A DNA stretch of 50,377 nucleotides from Hyphomicrobiales bacterium (GCA_900465915.1 UBKJ01000019.1:1-50377), one strand, 5' to 3'; shown: positions 22,456-30,325, counted from the stretch's first letter. Translations and numbers: made by a program. The notes: a model not told the origin generated them from the sequence alone.

Positions 22456-23457
22456 TCAGGCAGCACGGGCGTCGAGGGCATTGTCGGATCCACGCAACCG
22501 ATCCGCCTCGGCAAGGAAGCGTGCCCGATCGGCATGGTTCCGTTTGACCCGAAAGTCCGGATCGACGACATCGTTAGACCTTGCCCACTGGTTCCATGCG
22601 AAGTTTCGGCCGAGACCGACGGTGGTGGAGGAGCTTGGAAAGCGGTCGTCGCTTTCCACCAGCTCGTCCCACGTCGCGCCGAACTCAATAGCGTCGAAGC
22701 GGCTGTGACGGCCGGTAAGCGCATTGCGCTCGAGCAGCAAGGCGCGCTCGAGGAGTTCGGGATGATGCGCCGCCAGCCAAAAGAGTTCCCACTGTTTCGA
22801 CGCCGGGCAGAAGAAGCAGGCCGATTTGATGGGAACCATGTCGGCGCCGAGAACCTCTGAGATCACGCGCACGCAGTCGCGCCGTGTCCAACCAAGGATC
22901 TGGAGCGGATAGGCATAGTCGAAATCCGCGTCAGAAACGGGAAGGTTTCGGGAGCGGCGGAGATCGGCGCGACCGCAATCATATCCGATCAGCTTGACGA
23001 TACGCTGACCGTTCCGCTGCGCGTCGATCCAGACCGGATGCGGCGGGGAGGCGTTCGGACCTGATTTTGCACCCTTGAGAACCTGGTCCTGCGGTTTTTG
23101 CTTCCACTTGATCGAGCAGGACTTCATGCCGAAGGCGAGCGACGGCAATGTCTCGTTTGCGATGCAGTTTCCATAGAGATCCGCATAGCCCGTGCTGGCG
23201 AGGGGAACTTTGCGGCAGATAATGATTTCTGGCCAGGACCAATCGCGGAGCACGGCATTCATCCGGTCCAGGTGGTCGAGGGTTTCGGGCTTTTCTCCGC
23301 CGGTATCGGCGAAGGTTATGACGGCGGGGCGAAGCCCGGCGAGCTTCAGCGCCACGAGCATGGCGGTCGAATCGACGCCGGAGCCGAAGGAGACGGCAAG
23401 AAGGCGGCCGGCGAGAGCGTCGCGCAGCCGCCGGCGAAGGTCAGCGGGAAGCGTCAC
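22456..23457 (-). CDS. PP-loop protein of the PAPS reductase/DndC-like type
   Basis: The 333-residue protein has the PP-loop ATP-pyrophosphatase motif SFGSGVDST at residues 23-31, a FADTGGEKPET segment typical of PAPS-reductase-like proteins, and an ACFFCPASKQW cysteine pair near residues 213-223. Enzymes of this fold adenylate or reduce sulphur-carrying nucleotides, or, in DndC, take part in DNA phosphorothioation. The glycine pattern SFGSG differs from the usual SGGxDS. None of the other dnd genes (A, B, D, E) is in the window, so a DNA-modification role is not supported. It may act in base or nucleotide modification. Downstream is the antitoxin gene, 73 bases away. Confidence 0.75.
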   Translation of the reverse strand: MTLPADLRRRLRDALAGRLLAVSFGSGVDSTAMLVALKLAGLRPAVITFADTGGEKPETLDHLDRMNAVLRDWSWPEIIICRKVPLASTGYADLYGNCIANETLPSLAFGMKSCSIKWKQKPQDQVLKGAKSGPNASPPHPVWIDAQRNGQRIVKLIGYDCGRADLRRSRNLPVSDADFDYAYPLQILGWTRRDCVRVISEVLGADMVPIKSACFFCPASKQWELFWLAAHHPELLERALLLERNALTGRHSRFDAIEFGATWDELVESDDRFPSSSTTVGLGRNFAWNQWARSNDVVDPDFRVKRNHADRARFLAEADRLRGSDNALDARAA

Positions 23458-23917
23458 TTGTCGCCCCCTCGAACAGCTTGAGAGCCGGGAAACCCTTATT
23501 GCCGGACCAGATTTCTATCTGTTCCACGTAAGCATCCAGGGTTCCGTTGACCATGTGCTCGCGGATTTCCTTCAGGTGCATGACCGGATGGAAGGCGGAA
23601 GTGCAGGAAAACTCCTCTGGCATCGCCATGCCCGGGGTCCAGTATTTGCCGCCAGCATCCCATTCGGGTCCGGAATCGAAGCTGAAGGAATAGGTGAGGC
23701 CGCGGGCCTGGCACACTGCGATCGTAATTTCCGGGTCGCCGGAGCAATGTCCTGTGAAGACGAGCGGTTCGTTGTTGCGGAGCTTTTCCCGGACGGCCTC
23801 GTCGGGTGTTTCATCGTAGCCATGGAAATCGTCGAAGAGGGCTTCGATGAGGGCGTCGACGTCAGCGGGATCTACAATGCCGCCGACAATGATACGGGTC
23901 CAGACATGGTTTGCCAT
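23441..23917 (-). CDS. Hypothetical protein
   Basis: The 158-residue protein starts at ATG 23915-23917 after ACGAAAGGCGATACC. It has an N-terminal strand-helix NHVWTRIIVGGIVDPADVDALIEALFDDF and a middle LVFTGHCSGDPEITIAVCQARGLTYSFSFD, with an aromatic GPEWDAGGKYWTPGM segment. No domain is recognised. Its stop overlaps the start of the PP-loop protein by 17 bases, so the two are translationally coupled and may act together. Confidence 0.65.
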   Translation of the reverse strand: MANHVWTRIIVGGIVDPADVDALIEALFDDFHGYDETPDEAVREKLRNNEPLVFTGHCSGDPEITIAVCQARGLTYSFSFDSGPEWDAGGKYWTPGMAMPEEFSCTSAFHPVMHLKEIREHMVNGTLDAYVEQIEIWSGNKGFPALKLFEGATSDASR

Positions 23918-23951
23918 GGTATCGCCTTTCGTGATGTCGTGAGAGGGGAGG

Positions 23952-24395
23952 TCAGGATTGGACACCGCATGTGTCGGGCGCGGCCACCCTGTCGGCCGTG
24001 ATCAGGCCGATATCGATCGCATGCCGGATCGTGTTGGTGATGGCCTCGCTTTCGCCCGACTGGTGCCAGAGATCCCAAAGGGCTTTCCGGCGCGCAAATT
24101 CGGCGCTGTTCTTCCATTCAGCAAAGGTGGCAAAGCCAGCCTCACGGCCGTGATCAGCGCCGAGAAAGGGCGGCTGTTCATCTAAACGCGGCGAAGACGG
24201 GGGAGCTGGAAGGCAGCGCACATCTAAAACGCCATCGATAGCGTGGTCATTGTAGTCGTTGCCGTCGTCGTGGATAGCGTACCAGTAGGTGCGGATGCCC
24301 TGATCGAATTCGTTGTCCCTATAGACGTGGTAGATCTTGACCCCGGCATGTTCCATGAACAGGTCCGCGGGCCGGTGCTCAGAGACGTAAGGCAT
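23952..24395 (-). CDS. Hypothetical protein
   Basis: The 147-residue protein begins MPYVSEHRPADLFMEHAG, and contains KIYHVYRDNEFDQGIRTYWYAIHDDGNDYNDH, a conserved-looking aromatic and acidic stretch, and a C-terminal helix ending in DTCGVQS. No family recognised. It is the upstream neighbour of the 158-residue gene (34-base gap) and lies 69 bases behind the ArdC stop. Confidence 0.6.
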   Translation of the reverse strand: MPYVSEHRPADLFMEHAGVKIYHVYRDNEFDQGIRTYWYAIHDDGNDYNDHAIDGVLDVRCLPAPPSSPRLDEQPPFLGADHGREAGFATFAEWKNSAEFARRKALWDLWHQSGESEAITNTIRHAIDIGLITADRVAAPDTCGVQS

Positions 24396-24417
24396 GTTGA
24401 TAGCTCCTGAAAATCAA

Positions 24418-24441
24418 AAGCCCGGCGCGATGGCCGGGTTT
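24418..24441 (-). terminator. Intrinsic terminator of the ArdC-like gene
   Basis: CCCGGC and GCCGGG pair around GCGATG; the minus-strand downstream side reads CTTTTG. It lies 24 bases beyond the stop at 24465. Confidence 0.7.
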
Positions 24442-24464
24442 GGGTTGAAGGGATGCGAAGAAGG

Positions 24465-25412
24465 TCAGGCGGCCGCTGCGAGCGGCTCGTCCTCCGTCGA
24501 GGCGGCGTCAGGCTGCAGACTGTGCAGGTAGGCGACGGCGCGTTCGGCATGAGCTGCGGCCTGGAAGATGGCGCGCTTGTCGTTTTTCAGGACCTTCAAC
24601 CAGCTGCCGATATAGGCGGCGTGATCCTCGCGCGGTTCGTCCTCGATGCCGAGATCCGCGCAGACCATGGCTGCAGAAATTTCAGCCACGAGTTCTTCGA
24701 TCGCGTATCCCTCGTCTCCCCAGGACTTGCGACCGAAGTCGCGATCGAGACGGGTAGGGTGGCGCGTCCAGTGCGCCGTTTCATGGGCAAGAACGGACAC
24801 GAAAGCGTCGGGAGATTCGAAAGCTTCGAAAACAGGCATGCCGATGAAGTCCTCGATGGGACTATAGAATGCCTTGTTGCCGCCGAAGCGGATCTTGGCG
24901 CCGGTATGGGCAAAGAAGGCGTCGGCATGGGCGAAGCGCTCCATGGGCGATCGCGGTGCAGCCGGAGCGGGGGTGAACTGCGCCGGGAGATTGTCGATCT
25001 GGTCGCAGTTGAAGACAGGGTAGCCTTTCAGGAAGGGGATGCGCTGCTCGATTTCCTCGCCGTTTTCGGCTTCCTCGGTCTTCTCGATCGCGCCGGCATA
25101 GACAACGAGGGTGGAGGTTTCGCCCTTTCTGACCTGCCCGCCAAGTTCCTGAGCCTGGCGATAGGTCATCCAGTAGGGGGAAGCGTAGCCATTGGCAGCC
25201 GTTTCCATCCACAAAAGCATGGTGTTGATGCCGCGATAGGGCACGCCATTGTGGCGCAGCGGCCGCGACGGGGTACCGTTCGCGCCCCATGGCTGATGCC
25301 AGGGACGAACGCCAGCGTCGAGTTGCTCGACGATCTTGTCTGTGATGCGTTGATAGACGTCCTTGTCCGGACGCCGGCGGCTGGTGAAAGGCTTGCGGGA
25401 TTTGCTGGTCAT
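24465..25412 (-). CDS. ArdC-like antirestriction protein
   Basis: The 315-residue protein has the ArdC layout. An N-terminal single-strand-DNA-binding-like domain (residues 15-135) holds WHQPWGANGTPSRPLRHNGVPYRGIN, the W-PW and NG--YRG-N signature, and TYRQAQELGGQVRKGE. A C-terminal zincin-type domain has HETAH at 210-214 and EELVAEISAAM at about 240-250. ArdC of plasmid pSa protects entering DNA from type I restriction. ATG 25410-25412 follows TGACCGGAGAAAGTGTG. It lies in the same block as the DarB-like protein, so the plasmid carries at least two probable antirestriction systems. Confidence 0.9.
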   Translation of the reverse strand: MTSKSRKPFTSRRRPDKDVYQRITDKIVEQLDAGVRPWHQPWGANGTPSRPLRHNGVPYRGINTMLLWMETAANGYASPYWMTYRQAQELGGQVRKGETSTLVVYAGAIEKTEEAENGEEIEQRIPFLKGYPVFNCDQIDNLPAQFTPAPAAPRSPMERFAHADAFFAHTGAKIRFGGNKAFYSPIEDFIGMPVFEAFESPDAFVSVLAHETAHWTRHPTRLDRDFGRKSWGDEGYAIEELVAEISAAMVCADLGIEDEPREDHAAYIGSWLKVLKNDKRAIFQAAAHAERAVAYLHSLQPDAASTEDEPLAAAA

Positions 25413-25510
25413 CACACTTTCTCCGGTCAACGGACCGGGGAAAGCCTCTCTCTCCCACTCAGGCCCGTTCGATCGGGCCTGTCCTTTCTCTCACTCTCTG
25501 GATCTGGCGC
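25413..25510 (-). promoter_or_regulatory. Hairpin leader of the ArdC-like gene
   Basis: On the minus strand the hairpin CAGGCCCGATCGAACGGGCCTG is followed by GGGAGAGAGAGG, a second stem CCGGTCCGTTGACCGG and the ribosome binding site. The order matches the leaders at 15114, 20163 and 21197, though the sequence is more diverged. Confidence 0.45.
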
Positions 25511-25680
25511 TTTCCTGCCCACCTTCTATCGGGCCGAAAGGGAGGGGAAGCTTGGTATGTAGGCTTTCAGGTATGCCGCGACGCCGGCGGCGCAAGAGCG
25601 ATCATAGCCCGAACGGGGCGAGACCCGCCTGCGGGGCTCGACGAAGCTTGGCGAGCGCATCCGTTGGGCGGATGCGGAGC
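25511..25680. other. Intergenic region with GC-rich inverted repeats
   Basis: No gene is seen. Short perfect inverted repeats such as GCATCCG/CGGATGC and an imperfect GAGaCCCGC-type repeat occur, along with the motif GGAGCGAC, comparable to the intergenic blocks near 4860 and 9530. They may be small intergenic repeats or terminators for the small gene ending at 25681. Confidence 0.35.
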
Positions 25681-25857
25681 CTAGCGGAGCTGAGCGCGGT
25701 CGCGGAGCGACTTGCCATCCTGTTCCTGATTTTTCTTCAGGATTTCATACGCCTCTGCCAGTCTTCGAGCATGAGGGCTCACGGCATGTCCCCCGTGCCC
25801 GACGCAATCGGCCCAAGGAGCCGACGGCGCGGTATCTTTCGCTGCATCTTGCGTCAT
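25681..25857 (-). CDS. Small coupled protein of 58 residues
   Basis: ATG 25855-25857 immediately follows the TAA stop of the upstream gene (TAAATG), so reinitiation is likely. The 58-residue product begins MTQDAAKDTAPSAPWADCV, then has GGHAVSPHARRLAEAYEILKK, a conserved-looking amphipathic helix, and ends GKSLRDRAQLR. The coupling and the helical pattern support a real gene. Function unknown; it may act with the preceding NepR-like protein. Confidence 0.5.
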   Translation of the reverse strand: MTQDAAKDTAPSAPWADCVGHGGHAVSPHARRLAEAYEILKKNQEQDGKSLRDRAQLR

Positions 25858-26106
25858 TTAGTGATCTTTTCCTTTGGAATTCGCCGGAAGCTGGTCGGCC
25901 TCGTCCAGGCGGGCGAGCAAAGATTTGAAATTTTCCGGAAGGGGCTGATCTACCGAAAACAGCGGCCGGGAGCGCAGAAATCGGACGGTATCCGGATGAT
26001 GCAAATGCTCGGCAATGATTTTTGCCAAAGACTTATTGTTCAACTGAATCCCCTTTCCTGCTCCCATCCTCCAATGGTCGCCAATAACTGCCGAATCGCG
26101 GTGCAA
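25858..26106 (-). CDS. Small protein with a NepR-like helix pattern
   Basis: The start is uncertain: the full frame (TTG 26104-26106) gives 82 residues, and a TTG at 26041-26043 after AAAGGGGATTCAG gives 61 residues, the usual NepR size. The C-terminal part reads DQPLPENFKSLLARLDEADQLP, close to the PLPDRF-LL-LD pattern that binds the sigma factor in NepR anti-sigma factors of the general stress response. The similarity is short, and neither PhyR nor the EcfG-type sigma factor gene is nearby, so this is a suggestion only. It may be a small regulator or a structural protein instead. Confidence 0.45.
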   Translation of the reverse strand: MHRDSAVIGDHWRMGAGKGIQLNNKSLAKIIAEHLHHPDTVRFLRSRPLFSVDQPLPENFKSLLARLDEADQLPANSKGKDH

Positions 26107-26115
26107 GTTCCCTCG

Positions 26116-26349
26116 CTACAGGCGCGGGGTGCCGCTTGCGATATCCTCGTCGAACCGGGCGACGTCTCTTGGATGCTCATCCATGGCGTGACGCACGCAG
26201 GCATAGAGGAACAGGAAGGTCAGGATCCACACGCCGATCGCCGCATTGGGATGCAGGATGAAGGGGATGAACGAGGCGGTGAAAATGAAATAGAAAATGC
26301 CGACGGGAATACCAAAAGCCAGTCGCCGGGGATCGATATAATCTGTCAC
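26116..26349 (-). CDS. Small two-helix membrane protein
   Basis: The 77-residue protein starts at GTG 26347-26349, with GAGGTGATGCT as leader. Two hydrophobic segments at about 11-32 (FGIPVGIFYFIFTASFIPF) and 38-52 (IGVWILTFLFLYACV) span the membrane; the C-terminus is charged and cytoplasmic-looking. Function unknown. It precedes the small NepR-like gene by 9 bases, so they may be co-transcribed. Confidence 0.6.
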   Translation of the reverse strand: MTDYIDPRRLAFGIPVGIFYFIFTASFIPFILHPNAAIGVWILTFLFLYACVRHAMDEHPRDVARFDEDIASGTPRL

Positions 26350-26478
26350 AGCATCACCTCACGTCTTGAGTGACTGTATCGTGACAGAATAACCCCGGAA
26401 CTAATTCGATGTCGAACAAAAATTACAATGCAGTGATATTTTTGCGTGGCGGCTGGAGCGTGCCCTTGCCCCGACGGT

Positions 26479-26943
26479 CTAGGATTTTTGTTCCCGGTGC
26501 AGGAACGTTATCAAGCCTTCCAGATGTTCAAGCGGCGCTTCCTTGCCCGTGACCGGATCAAAGACGATGTTGCCATGCGCCACGTATCGCAACCGGGAAT
26601 AGATAGCGCTTCGCTCCGCATGTATCTCGGCGTTCCTCTTCCACAGCTCTCGCCGGCGAATGAAGGCCCGGACCAGCAAGAAGGCCCCATAACAGAAAGC
26701 CCCGATCGCTGCCCAATACGATATATGAAGAAGGGCGGTTTTGAATGTGGATTCGGGCCATCCCAATTGCTCCACCACGTAGTGGGCTAGGCGAAAGCCA
26801 CCAGCCAGGACGATGTTAAAGACGCCTTCCTTGTAGATGATCACCGGGTTTCTTGGAGGCCACTGCTCGAATTTTCGAGCCCGCGGACCGCTTAGCTTCG
26901 CCGCAACTTCGGACACCAGCTCGCCATCTGTTATTTTTCGCAT
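26479..26943 (-). CDS. Membrane protein of unknown function
   Basis: I start this 154-residue protein at ATG 26941-26943, though no good ribosome binding site is seen. It has a charged N-terminus (GPRARKFEQWPPRNPVIIYKE) and hydrophobic segments around FNIVLAGGFRLAHYVVEQL and LLHISYWAAIGAFCYGAFLLV, then an Arg/Glu-rich tail ending in HLEGLITFLHREQKS. It is probably anchored by one or two helices. No family recognised. Confidence 0.55.
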   Translation of the reverse strand: MRKITDGELVSEVAAKLSGPRARKFEQWPPRNPVIIYKEGVFNIVLAGGFRLAHYVVEQLGWPESTFKTALLHISYWAAIGAFCYGAFLLVRAFIRRRELWKRNAEIHAERSAIYSRLRYVAHGNIVFDPVTGKEAPLEHLEGLITFLHREQKS

Positions 26944-27159
26944 TGTCTGGCCCCCCGGCCACATGACGGTATTTCTTCGAAAGGGGTGGTTAAATAATTT
27001 TGCCGACTAACGCAATCTAATCCGCAGGATATTACAGTCCAGTGTCATTTTTAAGGATGACAGGGCAGGTTTGTCCTGCTTATAAAAACGGGTCGGCTGA
27101 TGACGAGGATCGGCCGATATTGGAGACCCGGCCCCCCAATACCCAACCCGCCGGGTCTC

Positions 27160-27507
27160 CTATTGCTCCCGCGAATCCGGATCGTCGAGCCAGGCCGGTA
27201 TCCAGGCTGGAATGTCGCGTTTGGTATGCAGAACGCGCCATATGTCGATGTGGGAGGCGAGCTCCACATAGAAGATCAGATATGGGAAGCCTTTGATGCG
27301 CATATGGCGCAGGTCGGGGATGCCAAGCTCAAATGAGAAACGTGGCGATCCGGAAGCTGGATAACTGGAAATCTGAGCGTAAGCACGCTCGAGGCCATCG
27401 ATAAGGTTGAGCGCGACACTCGAATCCGCAATGGCAAGATAGTGGTCGATAGCCTGTTCAACATCGCGGCGGGCTATAGCGCGCGGAATGACCGGCTTCG
27501 TCGTCAC
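27160..27507 (-). CDS. ParE/RelE-family toxin
   Basis: The 115-residue protein shows the ParE pattern: an N-terminal helix AIARRDVEQAIDHYLAIADSSVALNLIDGLERAYAQIS (read in order) and the strands PRFSFELGIPDLRHMRIKGFPYLIFYVE and IDIWRVLHTKRDIPAWI. The RVLH-KRD block is the family's characteristic C-terminal end. ParE toxins inhibit DNA gyrase and RelE relatives cut mRNA; this one looks more like ParE. It overlaps the parD-like stop by four bases. Confidence 0.85.
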   Translation of the reverse strand: MTTKPVIPRAIARRDVEQAIDHYLAIADSSVALNLIDGLERAYAQISSYPASGSPRFSFELGIPDLRHMRIKGFPYLIFYVELASHIDIWRVLHTKRDIPAWIPAWLDDPDSREQ

Positions 27508-27743
27508 GCTTTGGAGCTGTTCTGAGCGCGGGCGCGGAGGCTTTCGAAATAGCCGTCGTTTACCGGCTCGGTCGGCGCCGACTTCGCGCCTTCCATGAGC
27601 AAGCCGCGCAGTCTTTCGCGGTCTCGATCGCGTCGGATCAGCTCGCGAACGTACTCGCTGCTCGTGCCGTACCCTTGTTCGGAGACCTGTTGGTCAACGA
27701 AGGATTTGAGGGTATCGGGCAGGGATATGTTCATGGTGCTCAT
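27504..27743 (-). CDS. ParD-family antitoxin
   Basis: The 79-residue protein starts at ATG 27741-27743 (MSTMNISLPDTLKSFVDQQV). It has the ribbon-helix-helix fold: the NISLPDTLKSFVD strand-helix, then GYGTSSEYVRELIRRD, the conserved second helix, and a flexible C-terminal tail (PVNDGYFESLRARAQ) that binds the toxin. ParD and the downstream ParE-like gene form a classical autoregulated type II toxin-antitoxin pair that stabilises plasmids. The frame extends further upstream but without a sensible start. Confidence 0.85.
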   Translation of the reverse strand: MSTMNISLPDTLKSFVDQQVSEQGYGTSSEYVRELIRRDRDRERLRGLLMEGAKSAPTEPVNDGYFESLRARAQNSSKA

Positions 27744-27822
27744 GGGGGAAAGATAGGCGCTATGGCAAAAAATGGCAAGAATGAACCGACAGCCGCTGCT
27801 CAAGCGTGGCGGCGGACTGGCC

Positions 27823-28626
27823 CTACATCTTGACCAGGTACTGTTTGGGCGGCGGAATATCACCGTCGGCATTCACCCAGGACGGCGATACGGGAACCAC
27901 GCGTCCGTCGTTCAACCGCCGAAGATGCCCGCGCCGCCAGTGTGGACGCACTGTGCCGCCGCCTCCGGTCGCGGAACCTGATCGCATCAGCGCACTGGCA
28001 CGGACATCGATGACAATTCGCGGGGCTATAGTTGGCCGACCTTTAATGAGGCGATTTTTGTTCAGCTTGGCCGGGGCGGGCTCCTCGACGCGCACGGCCT
28101 GGGGCGTTGCGAGAGCTCCAAGAAGAGCAGCGACGACGCCGAACCCGTTATTGGTCATGAGCTCGGCGGTCGGCTGATCGGCGCCACTGACCAGAACGCT
28201 CTTATGATCACCGATGACCTTGAAACCGGTCTGATTGACGAAGCCCATACCGTTCCGGAGCTTGTTTTCGAACATGACCCTCACGGACAGAGCGGTCATC
28301 TTGCCATCGATTTCGCTAAAGATACGCTCGCAGAAGGCGGCAAAATGTATGGTCTCCTGCAGAATCTTTTGGTTCCATGACAGCCAGAAATAGTCGTGCG
28401 GTATCGGCGCGATCTGCTCATCCCAAAGCGCGTTGGAAAAATCGATGAAGATCTGCAGCGTATCATCGGCGGTATCAGGATCCACGAAACTGAAGCTGAA
28501 TTCGGCGATCTGACCGGCGTGGTGCTGGATGTATCTGGCGACACTCGCAGCGTCGTCATCCTTCCAGGGTTCGAGTGAACGAAACCGTCCTGCGCTCATA
28601 TATTCAAGAGCGGTGTGAAGTCGCAT
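27823..28626 (-). CDS. Hypothetical protein with a C-terminal basic motif
   Basis: The 267-residue protein starts at ATG 28624-28626 (an internal ATG at 28597-28599 is also possible). The N-terminal part is helical and acidic, with SFSFVDPDTADDTLQIFIDFSNALWDEQ. The C-terminal part contains the recurring motif PHWRRGHLRRLNDGRVVPVSPSWVN, seen in several plasmid- and phage-encoded proteins of unknown function. It overlaps the DUF1173-type gene by 23 bases, so the two are translationally linked. No catalytic residues were recognised. Confidence 0.6.
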   Translation of the reverse strand: MRLHTALEYMSAGRFRSLEPWKDDDAASVARYIQHHAGQIAEFSFSFVDPDTADDTLQIFIDFSNALWDEQIAPIPHDYFWLSWNQKILQETIHFAAFCERIFSEIDGKMTALSVRVMFENKLRNGMGFVNQTGFKVIGDHKSVLVSGADQPTAELMTNNGFGVVAALLGALATPQAVRVEEPAPAKLNKNRLIKGRPTIAPRIVIDVRASALMRSGSATGGGGTVRPHWRRGHLRRLNDGRVVPVSPSWVNADGDIPPPKQYLVKM

Positions 28627-30004
28627 TCTGGATCTCTGATGGGCGAGCGAGAGGAGAGGGAGAGTGTCGAGAATGCTCGATCACCCAATGCTGGAGCCGT
28701 TGGCCGGTCGCTTCGGCGTTGGCTGGAATGATATCTATGGGTCTGATTTCGAAAACAGGGCCGATTTCACGCATTCTTGGGAGCGTTTTCTCCTTCGCGG
28801 CCATGTACTCGTCGGTCTCCATGCCAAGAGCTTCGACGATGAGTGTAACGGGCTCATAGTTGCCGTAGGTGGTCTCGAGCACGAAGTCCGGCCGGCATAG
28901 TCCGGACGGTGTTTCCCATGCGAAGAGCGGCTTGGCGATCTTGATGCGCAGCTGCGGCGCGGCCTCGTAGAGGGAGCGCTGCAACCAGAAAAGAAGATGT
29001 GCAACATCGCGTTCGAAGCCGGATTCGACAGGAAACAGGGTGTCGCCGTTATAGACTGGCTGCGCATAGGCCTGGATCGCCCGGATCGGACCTTGGTCGT
29101 TTTCCTGATAATCGACATTGAGGATAGTGAGGAAGGGGCCGCGGCTGGCTGGATCGCCGCGCAGCGGCTGGCGAACTTTGGAATGGACCTCGATCTTGCG
29201 CGAGATCGAGGCCGGCGAGATCGCCTTGGCGGAGACGCTTGTTGAAAAAAGCAGCATGAAACCGGTCCGGCGCAGCGTATCCGGCCAGTCGGGTTTCGAT
29301 TTGTCGAGCAGCTGCTGCCAGCGGCTATCCGGTGTCCAGTAGTCGGCCGCCCATGTCGACATGAGCGCGCCGAGTGACCAGGTGCGCAGGACTTTGAGTT
29401 CCCGGGCCGAATGTCGAAGTTTGGAAATTTGAGCCTTGAGTTCGAACTCGGGCCGATCCTGCAAGGGCGGGACCACATTCACGCCCGCCTTGTCGATCAG
29501 CCGCCAGAGGACCGCGCCGAGTTTCGAGGGGCGGTCATTGCGCTCGATCGATCGCGTCGGCGCCGGCTCGTCCCTGTTTGCGAGGCGATCGGGGATAGCC
29601 GGGAGAGCGTCTATGTAGGTGCGTTCGGCTTTTGGCAGCGGGCGGATATTGTAGCCGCGGTCGAAGAGGGCAGGTGTATCGTCTCGATCGACGTGAAAAG
29701 GGCAGGTGTCGGCATGGTTCGGCCGGTCTTCGTATTGATGCGGATCCCCGTCCTTCGGCGTGAGACGGCGTAGTGTGAAGGTTTTTTCCTGCTGGATCGG
29801 GGCGAGAAGCGGCTTGAACTTGCCGGCAATGCAGTCGCATTCGATCCAGCCGTCCATGGTCTTCGCCCGTTTTATGGCAGCAAGCGCGATCCGATCGTCG
29901 TCTTTGTTGCCGGAATTGCCGTACCAGGCGCGCAGTGCCATTGCTTCGCGTTCGGTGAGGAAGCCTAATCGGTGACCTGGGCTGTTTCGGACGACAATAT
30001 GCAT
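28604..30004 (-). CDS. DUF1173-type protein with a nuclease-like motif
   Basis: The 466-residue protein begins MHIVVRNSPGHRLGFLTE and contains two segments with the layout of the DUF1173 family: a cysteine region (ADTCPFHVDRD, WIECDCIAGKFKP) and SKLGAVLWRLIDKAGVNVVPPL. In the C-terminal part, PDFVLETTYGNYEPVTLIVEALG, followed by MAAKEKTLPRM, looks like a PD-(D/E)xK nuclease-type motif (P-D, then E-A in place of ExK). The family occurs on conjugative plasmids and is not characterised. Start ATG 30002-30004 has only a distant GGAG. It overlaps the next gene by 23 bases. Confidence 0.7.
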   Translation of the reverse strand: MHIVVRNSPGHRLGFLTEREAMALRAWYGNSGNKDDDRIALAAIKRAKTMDGWIECDCIAGKFKPLLAPIQQEKTFTLRRLTPKDGDPHQYEDRPNHADTCPFHVDRDDTPALFDRGYNIRPLPKAERTYIDALPAIPDRLANRDEPAPTRSIERNDRPSKLGAVLWRLIDKAGVNVVPPLQDRPEFELKAQISKLRHSARELKVLRTWSLGALMSTWAADYWTPDSRWQQLLDKSKPDWPDTLRRTGFMLLFSTSVSAKAISPASISRKIEVHSKVRQPLRGDPASRGPFLTILNVDYQENDQGPIRAIQAYAQPVYNGDTLFPVESGFERDVAHLLFWLQRSLYEAAPQLRIKIAKPLFAWETPSGLCRPDFVLETTYGNYEPVTLIVEALGMETDEYMAAKEKTLPRMREIGPVFEIRPIDIIPANAEATGQRLQHWVIEHSRHSPSPLARPSEIQNATSHRS

Positions 30005-30031
30005 AGAGTGCTCGTTATCGCTCCGGATCCG

Positions 30032-30325
30032 CTAGTATCCCATCAGCCAGAAACGGTAGCCTATGAAGGGAACGGCGGCCGCGATCGCAAAGGCCAGCAA
30101 GGTCTCGATCCATCCGCGCCAGCTTAGAAACCGCAATTCTGTGAGGCGGGCATTGTTGAGCGTGACTGAAATAAAGACGAAGATCGGTATGACCAGGGCA
30201 TAGCTGAATTTGAGCGCGTCGCCGGTCGAGAAGTACATGAATATAACGACGGCGGCGAAGATGGCGGCAGTTGCCGCAACATTGTTGAGCTTGAATTGGT
30301 AATGCTCGGTCTTCAGCAATGTCAT
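30032..30325 (-). CDS. Small membrane protein
   Basis: The 97-residue protein starts at ATG 30323-30325 after GGAGGGGTGAG. It has three hydrophobic segments: VAATAAIFAAVVIFMYF, FSYALVIPIFVFISVTL and TLLAFAIAAAVPFIGYRF. The N-terminus is polar and the topology suggests three transmembrane helices. Function unknown. It lies 27 bases upstream of the DUF1173-type gene. Confidence 0.6.
   Translation of the reverse strand: MTLLKTEHYQFKLNNVAATAAIFAAVVIFMYFSTGDALKFSYALVIPIFVFISVTLNNARLTELRFLSWRGWIETLLAFAIAAAVPFIGYRFWLMGY

Noticed and set aside
22456..23457. Full DNA phosphorothioation (dnd) system
   Set aside because: Only a DndC-like protein is present; DndA, DndB, DndD and DndE are not.
24453..26373. 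Rightward frames of 369 and 336 residues
   Set aside because: Antisense to ArdC and the small membrane genes; no supporting motifs.
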